Positions 51,714-59,130 of a stretch of 64,000 nucleotides of DNA are shown here, one piece after another; the first letter of the stretch is position 1, and each line of letters begins with the position of its first letter. The position numbers and the translations under genes were made by a program. The stretch lies in the NCBI RefSeq assembly GCF_965204125.1, contig NZ_OZ241968.1:620001-684000 (forward strand), written 5' to 3'. Source of the DNA: Poriferisodalis sp965204125 (lineage in GTDB: Bacteria > Actinomycetota > Acidimicrobiia > Acidimicrobiales > Poriferisodalaceae). The notes below the pieces were generated by a model. It did no database searches and was not told the origin of the DNA. It saw only the letters and a list, made by a program, of their open reading frames with translations.

Positions 51714-51908
51714 ATGGGAAAGCACCTGATCGACCTCGATGAGGAGATCCTCTCAGCGGCCCGCACCGAACTGGGCACCGACACCATCAAGGCCACGGTC
51801 AACACTGCGCTGCGTGCTGCATGCGCCGCTCGGGGCGAGCGGGTCGCGGCGGCGCTTGACACTCTTGCAAGTTTCGAGTTTGACGACCGTGAGCGCGCGT
51901 GGCGCTAA
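51714..51908 (+). CDS. vapB: VapB-family antitoxin
   Basis: Protein of 64 residues with a ribbon-helix-helix N-terminus (KHLIDLDEEILSAARTELGTDTIKATVNTALRAA quoted in part: IDLDEEILSAARTELG), the type seen in actinobacterial VapB antitoxins, followed by a C-terminal toxin-neutralising tail (LASFEFDDRERAWR). It overlaps the toxin gene by ten bases, so the pair is coupled. Translation starts nine bases after the palindromic operator, giving a very short leader. Confidence 0.82.
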   Translation: MGKHLIDLDEEILSAARTELGTDTIKATVNTALRAACAARGERVAAALDTLASFEFDDRERAWR

Positions 51909-52312
51909 CGCACCTGCTTGACACCAGTGCGCTGACCAGGCTGTCCCATGATGCGGTTCGTGCTGTGGCCGAGCCGCTGGTCGTCGCCGGACATGCAGCA
52001 CGTGCAGGCATCAGCGACCTCGAGATCGGCTTCTCAGCCCGCAACATCGACGAATGGGAGACCCTGGCGAGCGGCGTCGGCGAGCTGCACTTGATCGAGA
52101 CATCGGCCGAACACATGCGTCGAGCACGCCAGACGCAGCGCCTGCTCGCAGAACGCGGGCTGCGAGGGCGACCGATCCCAGACCTGCTGATCGCAGCCGC
52201 CGCGGAGATCGAGCATCTCACTGTGCTGCACTACGACGCTGATTTCGACCTCATCGCGTCAGTGACTGGCCAACAATGCGAGTGGATCGTCCCACGAGGA
52301 TCCATCGACTGA
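51899..52312 (+). CDS. vapC: VapC-family PIN-domain toxin ribonuclease
   Basis: Protein of 137 residues, a PIN-domain endoribonuclease. The metal-binding acidic residues are in place: Asp8 (LLDTSAL), Glu42 (SDLEIGF), Asp95 (IPDLLIAAAA) and Asp113/Asp115 (HYDADFD). VapC toxins cut tRNAs or rRNA and are held inactive by VapB. Starts with GTG at 51899. The PIN remnants near 50.5 and 51.2 kb do not match the end of this protein, so they come from a different toxin. Confidence 0.88.
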   Translation: MALTHLLDTSALTRLSHDAVRAVAEPLVVAGHAARAGISDLEIGFSARNIDEWETLASGVGELHLIETSAEHMRRARQTQRLLAERGLRGRPIPDLLIAAAAEIEHLTVLHYDADFDLIASVTGQQCEWIVPRGSID

Positions 52313-52380
52313 ACAGGACCCTCTTCGTTCGGTGTCGCCTCGACCGTCATCGTTGGGCGGCGCCGCGATAGAACGTGGCG

Positions 52381-53586
52381 ATGAAGTTCGGGATCTTCTA
52401 CGAGCTGTCGGTGCCGCGGCCATTCAGCCGAGCCAACGAGTGGCTGACGTACCACAACGCGCTCGAGCAGTGCCGGGTGGCCGACGAGCTGGGGTTCGAC
52501 CACGTCTGGGCGGTGGAGCATCACTTCCTCGAGGAGTATTCGCACTGCCCCGCGCCCGAGGTGTTCCTGACGGCCGTCGCCGCGCAGACCCAACGCATCC
52601 GGGTGGGCCACGGTGCGGTGGTGTGCGTGCCCGAGATGAACAACCCGATCCGGGTTGCCGAGCGGGCGGCCGCGCTCGACATCATCTCGAATGGCCGCCT
52701 GGAGCTGGGCACAGCTAGGTCGAGCACGTGGACCGAGCTCGGCGGATTCTGCGCCGATCCCGACGACACGAAGAAGACGTGGGACGAGTTCTGTCGGGTG
52801 ATCCCGCAGATGTGGACCGACGATGACTTCGGCTGGGAAGGCGCCCGTTTCGAGATGCCCGCCCGCAACGTCATCCCCAAGCCGTTCCAGGAGCCGCACC
52901 CGCCGATGTGGGTGACGGTGACCACGCCGGGCACCGAGCTGGACGCTGCCGAGCGAGGGCTGGGCTGCCTGGGGGTGAGCGCCGCTCCGTTTGCCGAGCA
53001 GGAACGCCGTACGAAGGAGTACTACCGCCGCGTGGCGAATTGCGATCCGGTGGGCAGCTTCGTGAATGACCAGGTCCACACGCTCAACTTCTTGTACTGC
53101 CACGAGGACTATCGCCAAGCAGCGGCGCTGGGCCTGCCGATGGTGGGCGCATTCAGCATGTCGAACGCGCACCTGTACTTCACCCGCGAGGCGTACCCGA
53201 CGCGGGCGTACCAGACACTGGGCAATGCCGGTGCCGCGCTTCGCAGCCGCGGGACCCCGAATGGAAGCGCACCCGCTGACGACCCGAGCGTGGCCAAGGG
53301 CTTGCCCGAAGGCGTCGGCATCGGCGACCCCGACCATCTCGTGCGGACTATCCGCAAGTGGGACGACGTCGGCGTGACCGGCATCAACTTCCTGCTCAAT
53401 GCCATGGAGATGATCCCCCAGGAGCAGGTGCTCGACAGCCTGCGGCTGTTCGCAACCGAGGTCATCCCGCAGTTCCAGACTCCGGCCGAGCGGGCTGCGC
53501 GCGTGGAGGCACCGACCACCGTTCCCGACGTCGGCGCATCTGGCTCACCTGCACCCTCGACGATGCCTGCCGGAGCGAACCGATGA
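52381..53586 (+). CDS. LLM-class flavin-dependent oxidoreductase
   Basis: About 401 residues, bacterial-luciferase-like TIM barrel. Family parts: MKFGIFYELSVPRPF, DELGFDHVWAVEHHFLEEYS, IRVGHGAVVCVPEMNNPIRVAERAAALDIISNGRLELG (in part), and VTGINFLLNAMEMIP at the end of the barrel. It uses FMN or F420 and commonly acts as a monooxygenase on small organics. A GTG six bases upstream (52375) is an equally possible start. The stop overlaps the next start as ATGA, so it is in one operon with the acetoacetate-decarboxylase-like gene. Confidence 0.9.
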   Translation: MKFGIFYELSVPRPFSRANEWLTYHNALEQCRVADELGFDHVWAVEHHFLEEYSHCPAPEVFLTAVAAQTQRIRVGHGAVVCVPEMNNPIRVAERAAALDIISNGRLELGTARSSTWTELGGFCADPDDTKKTWDEFCRVIPQMWTDDDFGWEGARFEMPARNVIPKPFQEPHPPMWVTVTTPGTELDAAERGLGCLGVSAAPFAEQERRTKEYYRRVANCDPVGSFVNDQVHTLNFLYCHEDYRQAAALGLPMVGAFSMSNAHLYFTREAYPTRAYQTLGNAGAALRSRGTPNGSAPADDPSVAKGLPEGVGIGDPDHLVRTIRKWDDVGVTGINFLLNAMEMIPQEQVLDSLRLFATEVIPQFQTPAERAARVEAPTTVPDVGASGSPAPSTMPAGANR

Positions 53587-54386
53587 TCTCGGGAACGGCT
53601 TCGGTCGACGAGTTGGCCGGCGGCGCTCCCGAGATCACTGCTTTCGGCACGGAAGCGGTGCGGCTGGGCGGGGTGACAGGCCTGTCGCTGGTCGCCGAGC
53701 TGCGGCGCCCGGCACGGGAAGCAGTGCTGCCGCCGGGATTGCACCCGATCGTGCCGCCTGCAATGTCGCTGCAGGCGTGGGACGTGACCGAAAGCCCATG
53801 GGGGGCGTTCAGCGCAGCGTTCGTCCGCGTGGTGTGCCGCAGCGGCGCCCGGGCCCGGACGTTCTGCACCGGCGCAGCCGCTTCCACGGCGAGCGCCGTC
53901 CAGGGCCTGCAGACCCAGTTCGGCTTTCCGGCCCGTCACGCCGATGTCTCGCTGCGACGGCACTACGACGAGGTCGGCCTGCGGGTGTCAGCGGAATCCA
54001 ACATCGGCGGGGGCGGCAGCGACGGCAGGGGTAAGGGGCACGACGGCGGGGGCGGCAGGGGCAACGGGGTGATGCTGTCGGTCAGCGCCCTCGACCCCGA
54101 TCCGCTGTCGGTGGGCGATCTCCAGCACGTCGGCTCGATGAACCTGGCGCACACGCCGCTGGGACTCCGTCTCGTTCAGGTCGAGACGCATCACGAGCCG
54201 TCGCGTGTCGAGCGGTTGGCGGCCCGTATCGAGGCGTTCGATGCGGCCGCTTGGGGGCAGCCGCTGCTGGATCCGTACTGGGTGGTGAGCTGCTCGGTGT
54301 CGCTGGAGGATGTCGAGATTCCTGCCATCCGCTTTGTCTGCGATCCCGCGTTGCCCGCCGCAGAGGGCACCGAACGGGTGCAGTAG
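53583..54386 (+). CDS. Acetoacetate-decarboxylase-like protein lacking the catalytic lysine
   Basis: Protein of 267 residues. LVAELRRPAREAVLPPGLHP and MSLQAWDVTESPWGAFSAAFVRVVCR resemble the ADC fold, and QTQFGFPARHADVSL occupies the place where true decarboxylases have G-x-P-K-K with the Schiff-base Lys; here the residues are Ala and Arg. A Gly/Asp-rich insertion (GGGGSDGRGKGHDGGGGRGN) in the middle looks like a disordered loop. It may be a binding or hydratase-like member of the family. Coupled to the LLM oxidoreductase by a four-base overlap. Confidence 0.65.
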   Translation: MISGTASVDELAGGAPEITAFGTEAVRLGGVTGLSLVAELRRPAREAVLPPGLHPIVPPAMSLQAWDVTESPWGAFSAAFVRVVCRSGARARTFCTGAAASTASAVQGLQTQFGFPARHADVSLRRHYDEVGLRVSAESNIGGGGSDGRGKGHDGGGGRGNGVMLSVSALDPDPLSVGDLQHVGSMNLAHTPLGLRLVQVETHHEPSRVERLAARIEAFDAAAWGQPLLDPYWVVSCSVSLEDVEIPAIRFVCDPALPAAEGTERVQ

Positions 54387-54397
54387 TTTCCGCTGTC

Positions 54398-54829
54398 ATG
54401 AGCGAATCGGCCGCTGCGACGTCTGACGGGACGACAGGCGACGACGCCGAAGCTGGTCCGCAGCTGCGGGCTGTCGGGGTGACGATCGACTGCACCGACC
54501 CGGAGCGCATCGCCGACTTCTGGCAAGCCGCCATCGGCTTCAACACGCGGGTCGGCAACGGGCGTCCCTACATCACGCTGTCGGAAGCCGGCGGCGGCCG
54601 GATGCTGAACCACCTGACCATCCAGCGCGTGCCCGAGGCCAAGACGGCCAAGCTGCGTGCGCATCTGGATCTGTTCACCGGTGAAATGGATACCGAAGTC
54701 GCTCGGCTGGTGGCGCTCGGTGCAACTGTTCTCGTTCCCGCAGCCGCCGAGGTCGCCGGCCACCTCGGGTTCCGGGCCACCGTCATGGCCGACCCCGAAG
54801 GCTCGGAGTTCTGCGTCGTCTCCCGCTGA
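54398..54829 (+). CDS. VOC-family (glyoxalase-like) protein
   Basis: Protein of 143 residues with one glyoxalase-like module: VGVTIDCTDPERIADFWQAAIGF, then HLTIQRVPEAKTAKLRAHLDLFTG and VMADPEGSEFCVVSR. These small proteins serve as metal-dependent isomerases, dioxygenases or resistance binding proteins; the specific activity is unknown. It follows the decarboxylase-like gene by 11 bases and probably ends that operon. Another VOC protein with two modules is at 62023. Confidence 0.82.
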   Translation: MSESAAATSDGTTGDDAEAGPQLRAVGVTIDCTDPERIADFWQAAIGFNTRVGNGRPYITLSEAGGGRMLNHLTIQRVPEAKTAKLRAHLDLFTGEMDTEVARLVALGATVLVPAAAEVAGHLGFRATVMADPEGSEFCVVSR

Positions 54830-54854
54830 CAGGCCGCCCGAACGAGTGCGCCCG

Positions 54855-54931
54855 CTGCGGAGGCGGCAGCACCCTCTGCTCCAGCGATCCAGCAGGTCGC
54901 AACGTCGCAGAGTTTCCTGCCGCCTCCGCAG
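54855..54931. terminator. Long perfect inverted repeat between convergent genes
   Basis: CTGCGGAGGCGGCAG (54855-54869) and CTGCCGCCTCCGCAG (54917-54931) are exact reverse complements, separated by 47 bases, and the second arm abuts the stop codon of the convergent enoyl-CoA-hydratase gene. Inside are further arms CTCTGC/GCAGAG (54874-54879, 54907-54912) and CTGCT/AGCAG. The whole block can fold into one long stem. It could be a bidirectional terminator or a small palindromic repeat. Confidence 0.55.
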
Positions 54932-55660
54932 CTATGGCGCCTGTATCTCGCCAGCAGCGACGAGGTGGGCCCAGCGGCGCTCGACGGCCAAGCCGTCGCT
55001 GAGCGGGAGGTCGTTTGCGGCGCGTTGGCAGCGGCGCAGCGCCCGCGCCACTGGCTGATCGATACGAGCGAGCTGGCCTGCGAGCTCCACGGTGCGACTC
55101 TCGAGATCATCGGTCGGCACGACCTCACAGACGATGCCGAGCCGGTGAGCTTCGGCTGCGTCGATGTTGACGCCGCTGAGCACCAGCGGCAGGGCTGCCA
55201 CAGGTCCGATGGCTGCGGTGAGGCTCTGCGTGCCGCCCGCTGCGGGCAGCATGCCGAGCTTGGTTTCTGGCAGGCCCATCACCGAGTCCTCGCTCGCGAT
55301 GCGCAGATCGCACAGCAGCGACATCTCCAGGCCCGAGCCGAGCGCGTAACCGTGCAGCGCGCACAGGGTGGGCACCGGCAGGTTCACCAGCGGCAGCCAC
55401 GGATCGCGGTCCCAGCGGATCCGCCGGGCGTCGAAGATCGAATCGGCCGTGCCGAACTCGGACAGGTCGGCGCCGGCGCTGAAGTGCTTGCCATCGGCGG
55501 CGAGCACCACGCAGCGCACGTCGGGCACGTCGCGGACAGCCGTGATCGCCTCGATGAGCCCGTCGCGCATATCCAAGTCGTAGATGTTGAGCGGCGGGTG
55601 GCACAGCGTGATCGTGGCCACGCCGTCATGGCCGAACACCAGCCGTACTCGCTCAGCCAT
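54932..55660 (-). CDS. Enoyl-CoA hydratase/isomerase
   Basis: Protein of 242 residues, crotonase fold. ADGKHFSAGADLSEFG forms the oxyanion loop; CALHGYALGSGLEMSLLCDLRIA and VMGLPETKLGMLPAAGGTQS carry the two Glu residues used for hydration. The start at 55660 (MAERVRLVFGHDG) is preferred; an ATG 42 bases upstream is possible. It hydrates 2-enoyl-CoA in beta-oxidation-like pathways or acts as an isomerase. It follows a CoA-transferase gene (55726-56778) by 65 bases on the same strand. Confidence 0.9.
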   Translation of the reverse strand: MAERVRLVFGHDGVATITLCHPPLNIYDLDMRDGLIEAITAVRDVPDVRCVVLAADGKHFSAGADLSEFGTADSIFDARRIRWDRDPWLPLVNLPVPTLCALHGYALGSGLEMSLLCDLRIASEDSVMGLPETKLGMLPAAGGTQSLTAAIGPVAALPLVLSGVNIDAAEAHRLGIVCEVVPTDDLESRTVELAGQLARIDQPVARALRRCQRAANDLPLSDGLAVERRWAHLVAAGEIQAP

Positions 55661-55725
55661 GCCGATCACCACCGGAGCCGGTAACGAGTGGTTCGCAGAC
55701 ATTCGATCCGCCGACGTCGCCAACT

Positions 55726-56778
55726 TCAAGCATGTTGGCCACCATCAGACGCTGCCGCATGGGTCGCGGCGTTCGCGGCGCTGCTGCAGGTTGCCCGAGA
55801 GGCGAGCGGCGTAATGGCACCCGCCAGCGACACACGTGTGTGCTGGGGTGCGACGCCCGCGAGCTGATCCACCGCGATGCCTGCCGCCAGCAGTCCGGCA
55901 AGCGGATCGGGGTAGGAAAACGCGGGCGTCCGCGGCTCGTCGCCCAGCAAACCGAGGCCCGAGGCGGCGTGGACGCCGGTGCCGTAGGCGATCCAGTCGC
56001 GCTCCGGCGAGTCCGGCTCGAACGCAGTGATCGCCAAGGTGCGCAGCCGCGGATGGCGGGCACACAGTTGCGAGGGCAGCAGGTCCAGGTTGCCGAGCGC
56101 CCGCGGAGAGAGGGAGGTAACCAGAAGGTCTGCCGTCGCCAAGAGCTCGTCGAGGCTCCGGCGGCCTGCCGGGTGCCGGGGGTCAAGCTCGACCGCGGTC
56201 TTGTGTGCGTTCAGCTCGTCGTACATCGCCGTGCCCGCCAGGCCGTCAGGCCGTGCCGCAGAGCTGACCTTGCGCACGTCTGCGCCCGCGCGGCCCAGCA
56301 ACTCAGTGCAGAGCGGCCCGGCCCACATCGAGGTCAGGTCCACCACGTTGACACTGCCAATGCCGGATGAGGCCCGTGCCGCGCCGGACGCGCCGAGGTC
56401 GATGCCGGACATTGTCGGCGGCGTGCCGGATGCTGAGATCGCACCCCGCCGGGTGGACGCAACGGGAAGCGGGCGGTAGGGCGTCACCGGCAAGCGCCAC
56501 TCCTGGGCCGCAACCGCGACGGCTTCTGGATTGGACTCGCCGCGGTGCACATCGGCGAAGCGTTCCCAGGTCTCCGCGTCGTCGGGTCCGAGGTCGACGC
56601 ACAGCGCGCCATCACCCCACGCAACTGGTCGGCTCGGCACGTCGGTAGTCCCGACCCGGCGGGGCATCTCGATCCAGCTCTGGGAGTCGCCCACCACGCC
56701 GGTGCCCAGTCGTCGGTCGACGGCAGCTGCTAGCTCGGTGCCATATGCGAACAGGCCCGGCGGCAGCCAATCACTCAT
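55726..56778 (-). CDS. CaiB/BaiF CoA-transferase-like protein (short variant)
   Basis: Protein of 350 residues. The N-terminal third (to about 130) is not CaiB-like and is rich in Trp/Asp residues; from GSVNVVDLTSMWAGPLCTELLGRAGADVRKV onward the CoA-transferase III pattern is clear, with NAHKTAVELDPRHPAGRR and LLATADLLVTSLSPRAL. A family Asp is likely in SYPDPLAGLLAAG. The C-terminal half of a normal CaiB protein is absent, so the order and length are atypical and its activity as a transferase is uncertain. It sits between two enoyl-CoA-hydratase genes on the same strand. Confidence 0.75.
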   Translation of the reverse strand: MSDWLPPGLFAYGTELAAAVDRRLGTGVVGDSQSWIEMPRRVGTTDVPSRPVAWGDGALCVDLGPDDAETWERFADVHRGESNPEAVAVAAQEWRLPVTPYRPLPVASTRRGAISASGTPPTMSGIDLGASGAARASSGIGSVNVVDLTSMWAGPLCTELLGRAGADVRKVSSAARPDGLAGTAMYDELNAHKTAVELDPRHPAGRRSLDELLATADLLVTSLSPRALGNLDLLPSQLCARHPRLRTLAITAFEPDSPERDWIAYGTGVHAASGLGLLGDEPRTPAFSYPDPLAGLLAAGIAVDQLAGVAPQHTRVSLAGAITPLASRATCSSAANAATHAAASDGGQHA

Positions 56779-56815
56779 GGCTAACGCCCTGAACTGTGTC
56801 TGATGCTTCTCACGG

Positions 56816-57475
56816 CTAACGCCCTGAGAAGTCAGGCGGGCGCTTGTCGAAGAAGGCGGCGAGGCCCTCGGCGCGGTCCTCGGTCGCTGCGAGCTGGTGG
56901 TTCAGGTCGCCTTCGAGGCGCAGGCCGTCGGCCAGCGGCAGCTCCGAGCCTCGGTGCACGGCTTCCTTGGCGAACTCCAGCGCCAATGGCCCTGCACCGG
57001 TCAGCTCGTCGAGCCAGCGATCCACCGCCTCGTCCAGGTCGGCCTCGACGGCGTGCGTCAGCCCCCACTCCAACGCTGTCGCCGCGTCCACCTCGGTGCC
57101 CAGCAACAGCATCGAACTCGCCCGCGAAGCACCGACCGCACGAGGCAGCCGCTGGGTGCCGCCCCACGCCGGCAGCCGGCCCTCCAGCGCATCGCGCATC
57201 GCGAATCGAGCACTCGAATCGCACAGGCGGACATCGCAGGCCAGCGCGATCTCGAGTCCCGCGCCAGTGCATTGGCCCGAAATGGCACAGACCACCGGGC
57301 TTCGAACGGCGGCCAATGCCGACGCCGGGTCGGGCTGCAGCTCCAGTGGGTCAAAGCCGATGCCCGAGCAGAAGTCGCTGCCGGGCTCGTTGCGCAGCAC
57401 CAGTACCGCCGTCTCGCGCGCCTCGCGCACCGACGCGCACAGATCAGCGAGTGCACGCGCCGCGGCGCGGTCCAA
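56816..57475 (-). CDS. Enoyl-CoA hydratase/isomerase, N-terminally short
   Basis: Protein of 219 residues with crotonase motifs: LRNEPGSDFCSGIGFDPLEL (oxyanion loop region), CAISGQCTGAGLEIALACDVRLC and ALEGRLPAWGGTQRLPRAVG. Normal members begin with a beta strand about 25 residues before ALDRA; here no ATG or GTG exists in that stretch, only TTG at 57475, and the frame runs back to a TAG that ends the preceding gene. The enzyme may thus start at TTG or lack its first strand. Same strand as the CoA-transferase-like gene, 37 bases apart. Confidence 0.8.
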   Translation of the reverse strand: MDRAAARALADLCASVREARETAVLVLRNEPGSDFCSGIGFDPLELQPDPASALAAVRSPVVCAISGQCTGAGLEIALACDVRLCDSSARFAMRDALEGRLPAWGGTQRLPRAVGASRASSMLLLGTEVDAATALEWGLTHAVEADLDEAVDRWLDELTGAGPLALEFAKEAVHRGSELPLADGLRLEGDLNHQLAATEDRAEGLAAFFDKRPPDFSGR

Positions 57476-57514
57476 CGCGCCGCCTCGCAGTGTGTGCTCG
57501 ATGCGTTTCAGGGT

Positions 57515-57535
57515 GCCACCACCCCCTCGGGTGGC
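57515..57535 (-). terminator. Hairpin after the desulforedoxin-like mini-gene
   Basis: GCCACC (57515-57520) pairs with GGTGGC (57530-57535) around a nine-base C-rich loop. It lies just downstream of the 80-residue gene on the minus strand and before the hydratase start. No T tract follows. It could be a weak terminator or attenuator; role inferred only from position. Confidence 0.3.
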
Positions 57536-57550
57536 CGGCGCAGGTTTCCC

Positions 57551-57793
57551 CTAATCGGCCGACTTGGTCTTCTTGGGCTCCTGCAGCGCCATGTCCTTGC
57601 CGTTGCACTGCAAGGTCACTGCGCCCGGCTTGGTGACGAGCACCTCGATACCGGAATCCTCGTCTTGGTAGCGCTTGCCGACCTTCAGTCCCTCGCCGCC
57701 GGACGACGCGGAAATGTCAGCTTCACCGCCCTTGGTGACGATGACCTGTACGCCGCCGTCGAAGTCCAGACGCTCTCCAGCCTTGGTCGCCAC
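57551..57793 (-). CDS. Tandem desulforedoxin-like mini-protein lacking metal cysteines
   Basis: Protein of 80 residues, GTG start. It consists of two related halves: AGERLDFDGGVQVIVTKGGE and VGKRYQDEDSGIEVLVTKPG, each followed by a short strand. Similar actinobacterial mini-proteins resemble the desulforedoxin N-terminal domain, in which CxxCG and CC ligands hold iron (pattern GxRYxCxxCGxEVxVTKxGxG-CCG). Here those Cys are replaced by Asp, Glu, Ser and Asn, leaving only one Cys (TLQCNG). Metal binding is therefore unlikely, and the protein may keep only the fold. Function unknown. Confidence 0.65.
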   Translation of the reverse strand: MATKAGERLDFDGGVQVIVTKGGEADISASSGGEGLKVGKRYQDEDSGIEVLVTKPGAVTLQCNGKDMALQEPKKTKSAD

Positions 57794-57932
57794 AGCATCC
57801 CCCTGGTCTCATCGTGTCAATGCGAAATGTGGTCCGTATGAAGCTACACGCCGCGCCGCGGCATTACCTCGCCTTGAGCACACTCGAACCGGCGGCTCAG
57901 AATCGTTCCAGACGAGACGGCACAATGATCCG

Positions 57933-59078
57933 GTGACGTCGCACCGCGCAGCGCTGGTGGTCGGGGGAACCGGCCCGACCGGGCCACTCGTCGTCAACGG
58001 GCTGATCGAACGCGGCTACGACGTGACCATCCTGCACACCGGACGGCACCAGACCGACCTGATCGGCCCCGAAGTCCGCCGCATCTACACCGACCCCTTC
58101 GACGGCGAGGCCACCGCCGCAGCGCTCGGCGGTGAGTCGTTCGATCTCGTCGTGGCCATGTACGGGCGGCTGCGGATGCTGGCGCCGCTGCTGGCGGGAC
58201 GCTGCGGCCATTTTGTGTCGATCGGCGGTGTCGGCGTGTACCAGGGCTTCGGCAGCCCCGACGACCTGTTCCCGCTCGGCATGCCGGTGCCGCTGCCGTA
58301 CGGCGCGCCGTTGGTCGGCGACGGCGAGGAGTTCCGCAAGCTGCGGATGATTCGGGTCACTGAAGACGCCGTTTTCGAGCACCACCCCAGTGCGATCCAC
58401 CTGCGCTACCCGCAGCTCTACGGCCCGCGCCAGCCACTGCCACGTGAGTGGCCGCTGGTGCGGCGGGCACTGGACCGGCGGCCGCACCTCGTGGTGGCCG
58501 ATGGGGGCTTGACTGTGAAGAGCCAGGGATGGATCGGCAATGCCGCCCACGCCACGCTGCTGGCGTGCGATGCGCCTGCCGCCGCGCTCGGCGGCATCTA
58601 CAACGTGGCCGATTCGTCAGCACTGTCAATCGCCCAGATCGCCGAGGTCGTGGCGGACGAGCTCGGCCATAGCTGGGAACTGGTGTCGTTGCCGTACGAC
58701 CTGGCAGCACCGTCGCGGCCGCTGGTGGGCAGTTGGTCCACCACGCACCGGGTGCTCGACATCGGTCCGACGGTGCGGGATCTCGGCTACCACGACGTGC
58801 TGGCGCCTGTCGATGCGTGGCGGGCCGCCGCCCGCTGGCTGCTTGAGAACCCGCCGGAACGCGGCGGGGCGATCGAGCAGCGGCTCGGCGATCCCTTCGA
58901 CTACGACGCTGAGGACCGCTTGGTCGCGGCATGGAAAGACGCACGTCGCGGGCTTGCGAGCGCGTTGGACAGCATCGAATGGTCAAGCGAGCCCAACTAC
59001 GGCAGCGCGTATGTCGGCAACCGCCCCAACCCGGGCGTCACCGAGAAACGCGAGAACCTGAACGCAGCCGAGTCCTAG
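57933..59078 (+). CDS. NAD-dependent epimerase/dehydratase-like protein
   Basis: Protein of 381 residues. The N-terminal Rossmann motif VVGGTGPTGPLVVNGL and the nucleotide-contact VTILHTGRH are clear, and the fold continues with YNVADSSALSIAQIAEVVADELG. The catalytic YxxxK of extended SDRs is not obvious, so it may be an atypical member binding NAD(P)H without classical catalysis. GTG 57933 was chosen because the Rossmann motif begins ten residues later. Substrate unknown. Confidence 0.82.
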   Translation: MTSHRAALVVGGTGPTGPLVVNGLIERGYDVTILHTGRHQTDLIGPEVRRIYTDPFDGEATAAALGGESFDLVVAMYGRLRMLAPLLAGRCGHFVSIGGVGVYQGFGSPDDLFPLGMPVPLPYGAPLVGDGEEFRKLRMIRVTEDAVFEHHPSAIHLRYPQLYGPRQPLPREWPLVRRALDRRPHLVVADGGLTVKSQGWIGNAAHATLLACDAPAAALGGIYNVADSSALSIAQIAEVVADELGHSWELVSLPYDLAAPSRPLVGSWSTTHRVLDIGPTVRDLGYHDVLAPVDAWRAAARWLLENPPERGGAIEQRLGDPFDYDAEDRLVAAWKDARRGLASALDSIEWSSEPNYGSAYVGNRPNPGVTEKRENLNAAES

Positions 59079-59130
59079 GCAAGTCCAGTTGCCAGCTCGC
59101 CCAATCGGCGAGAACGCCCAGCAGGGCTGT

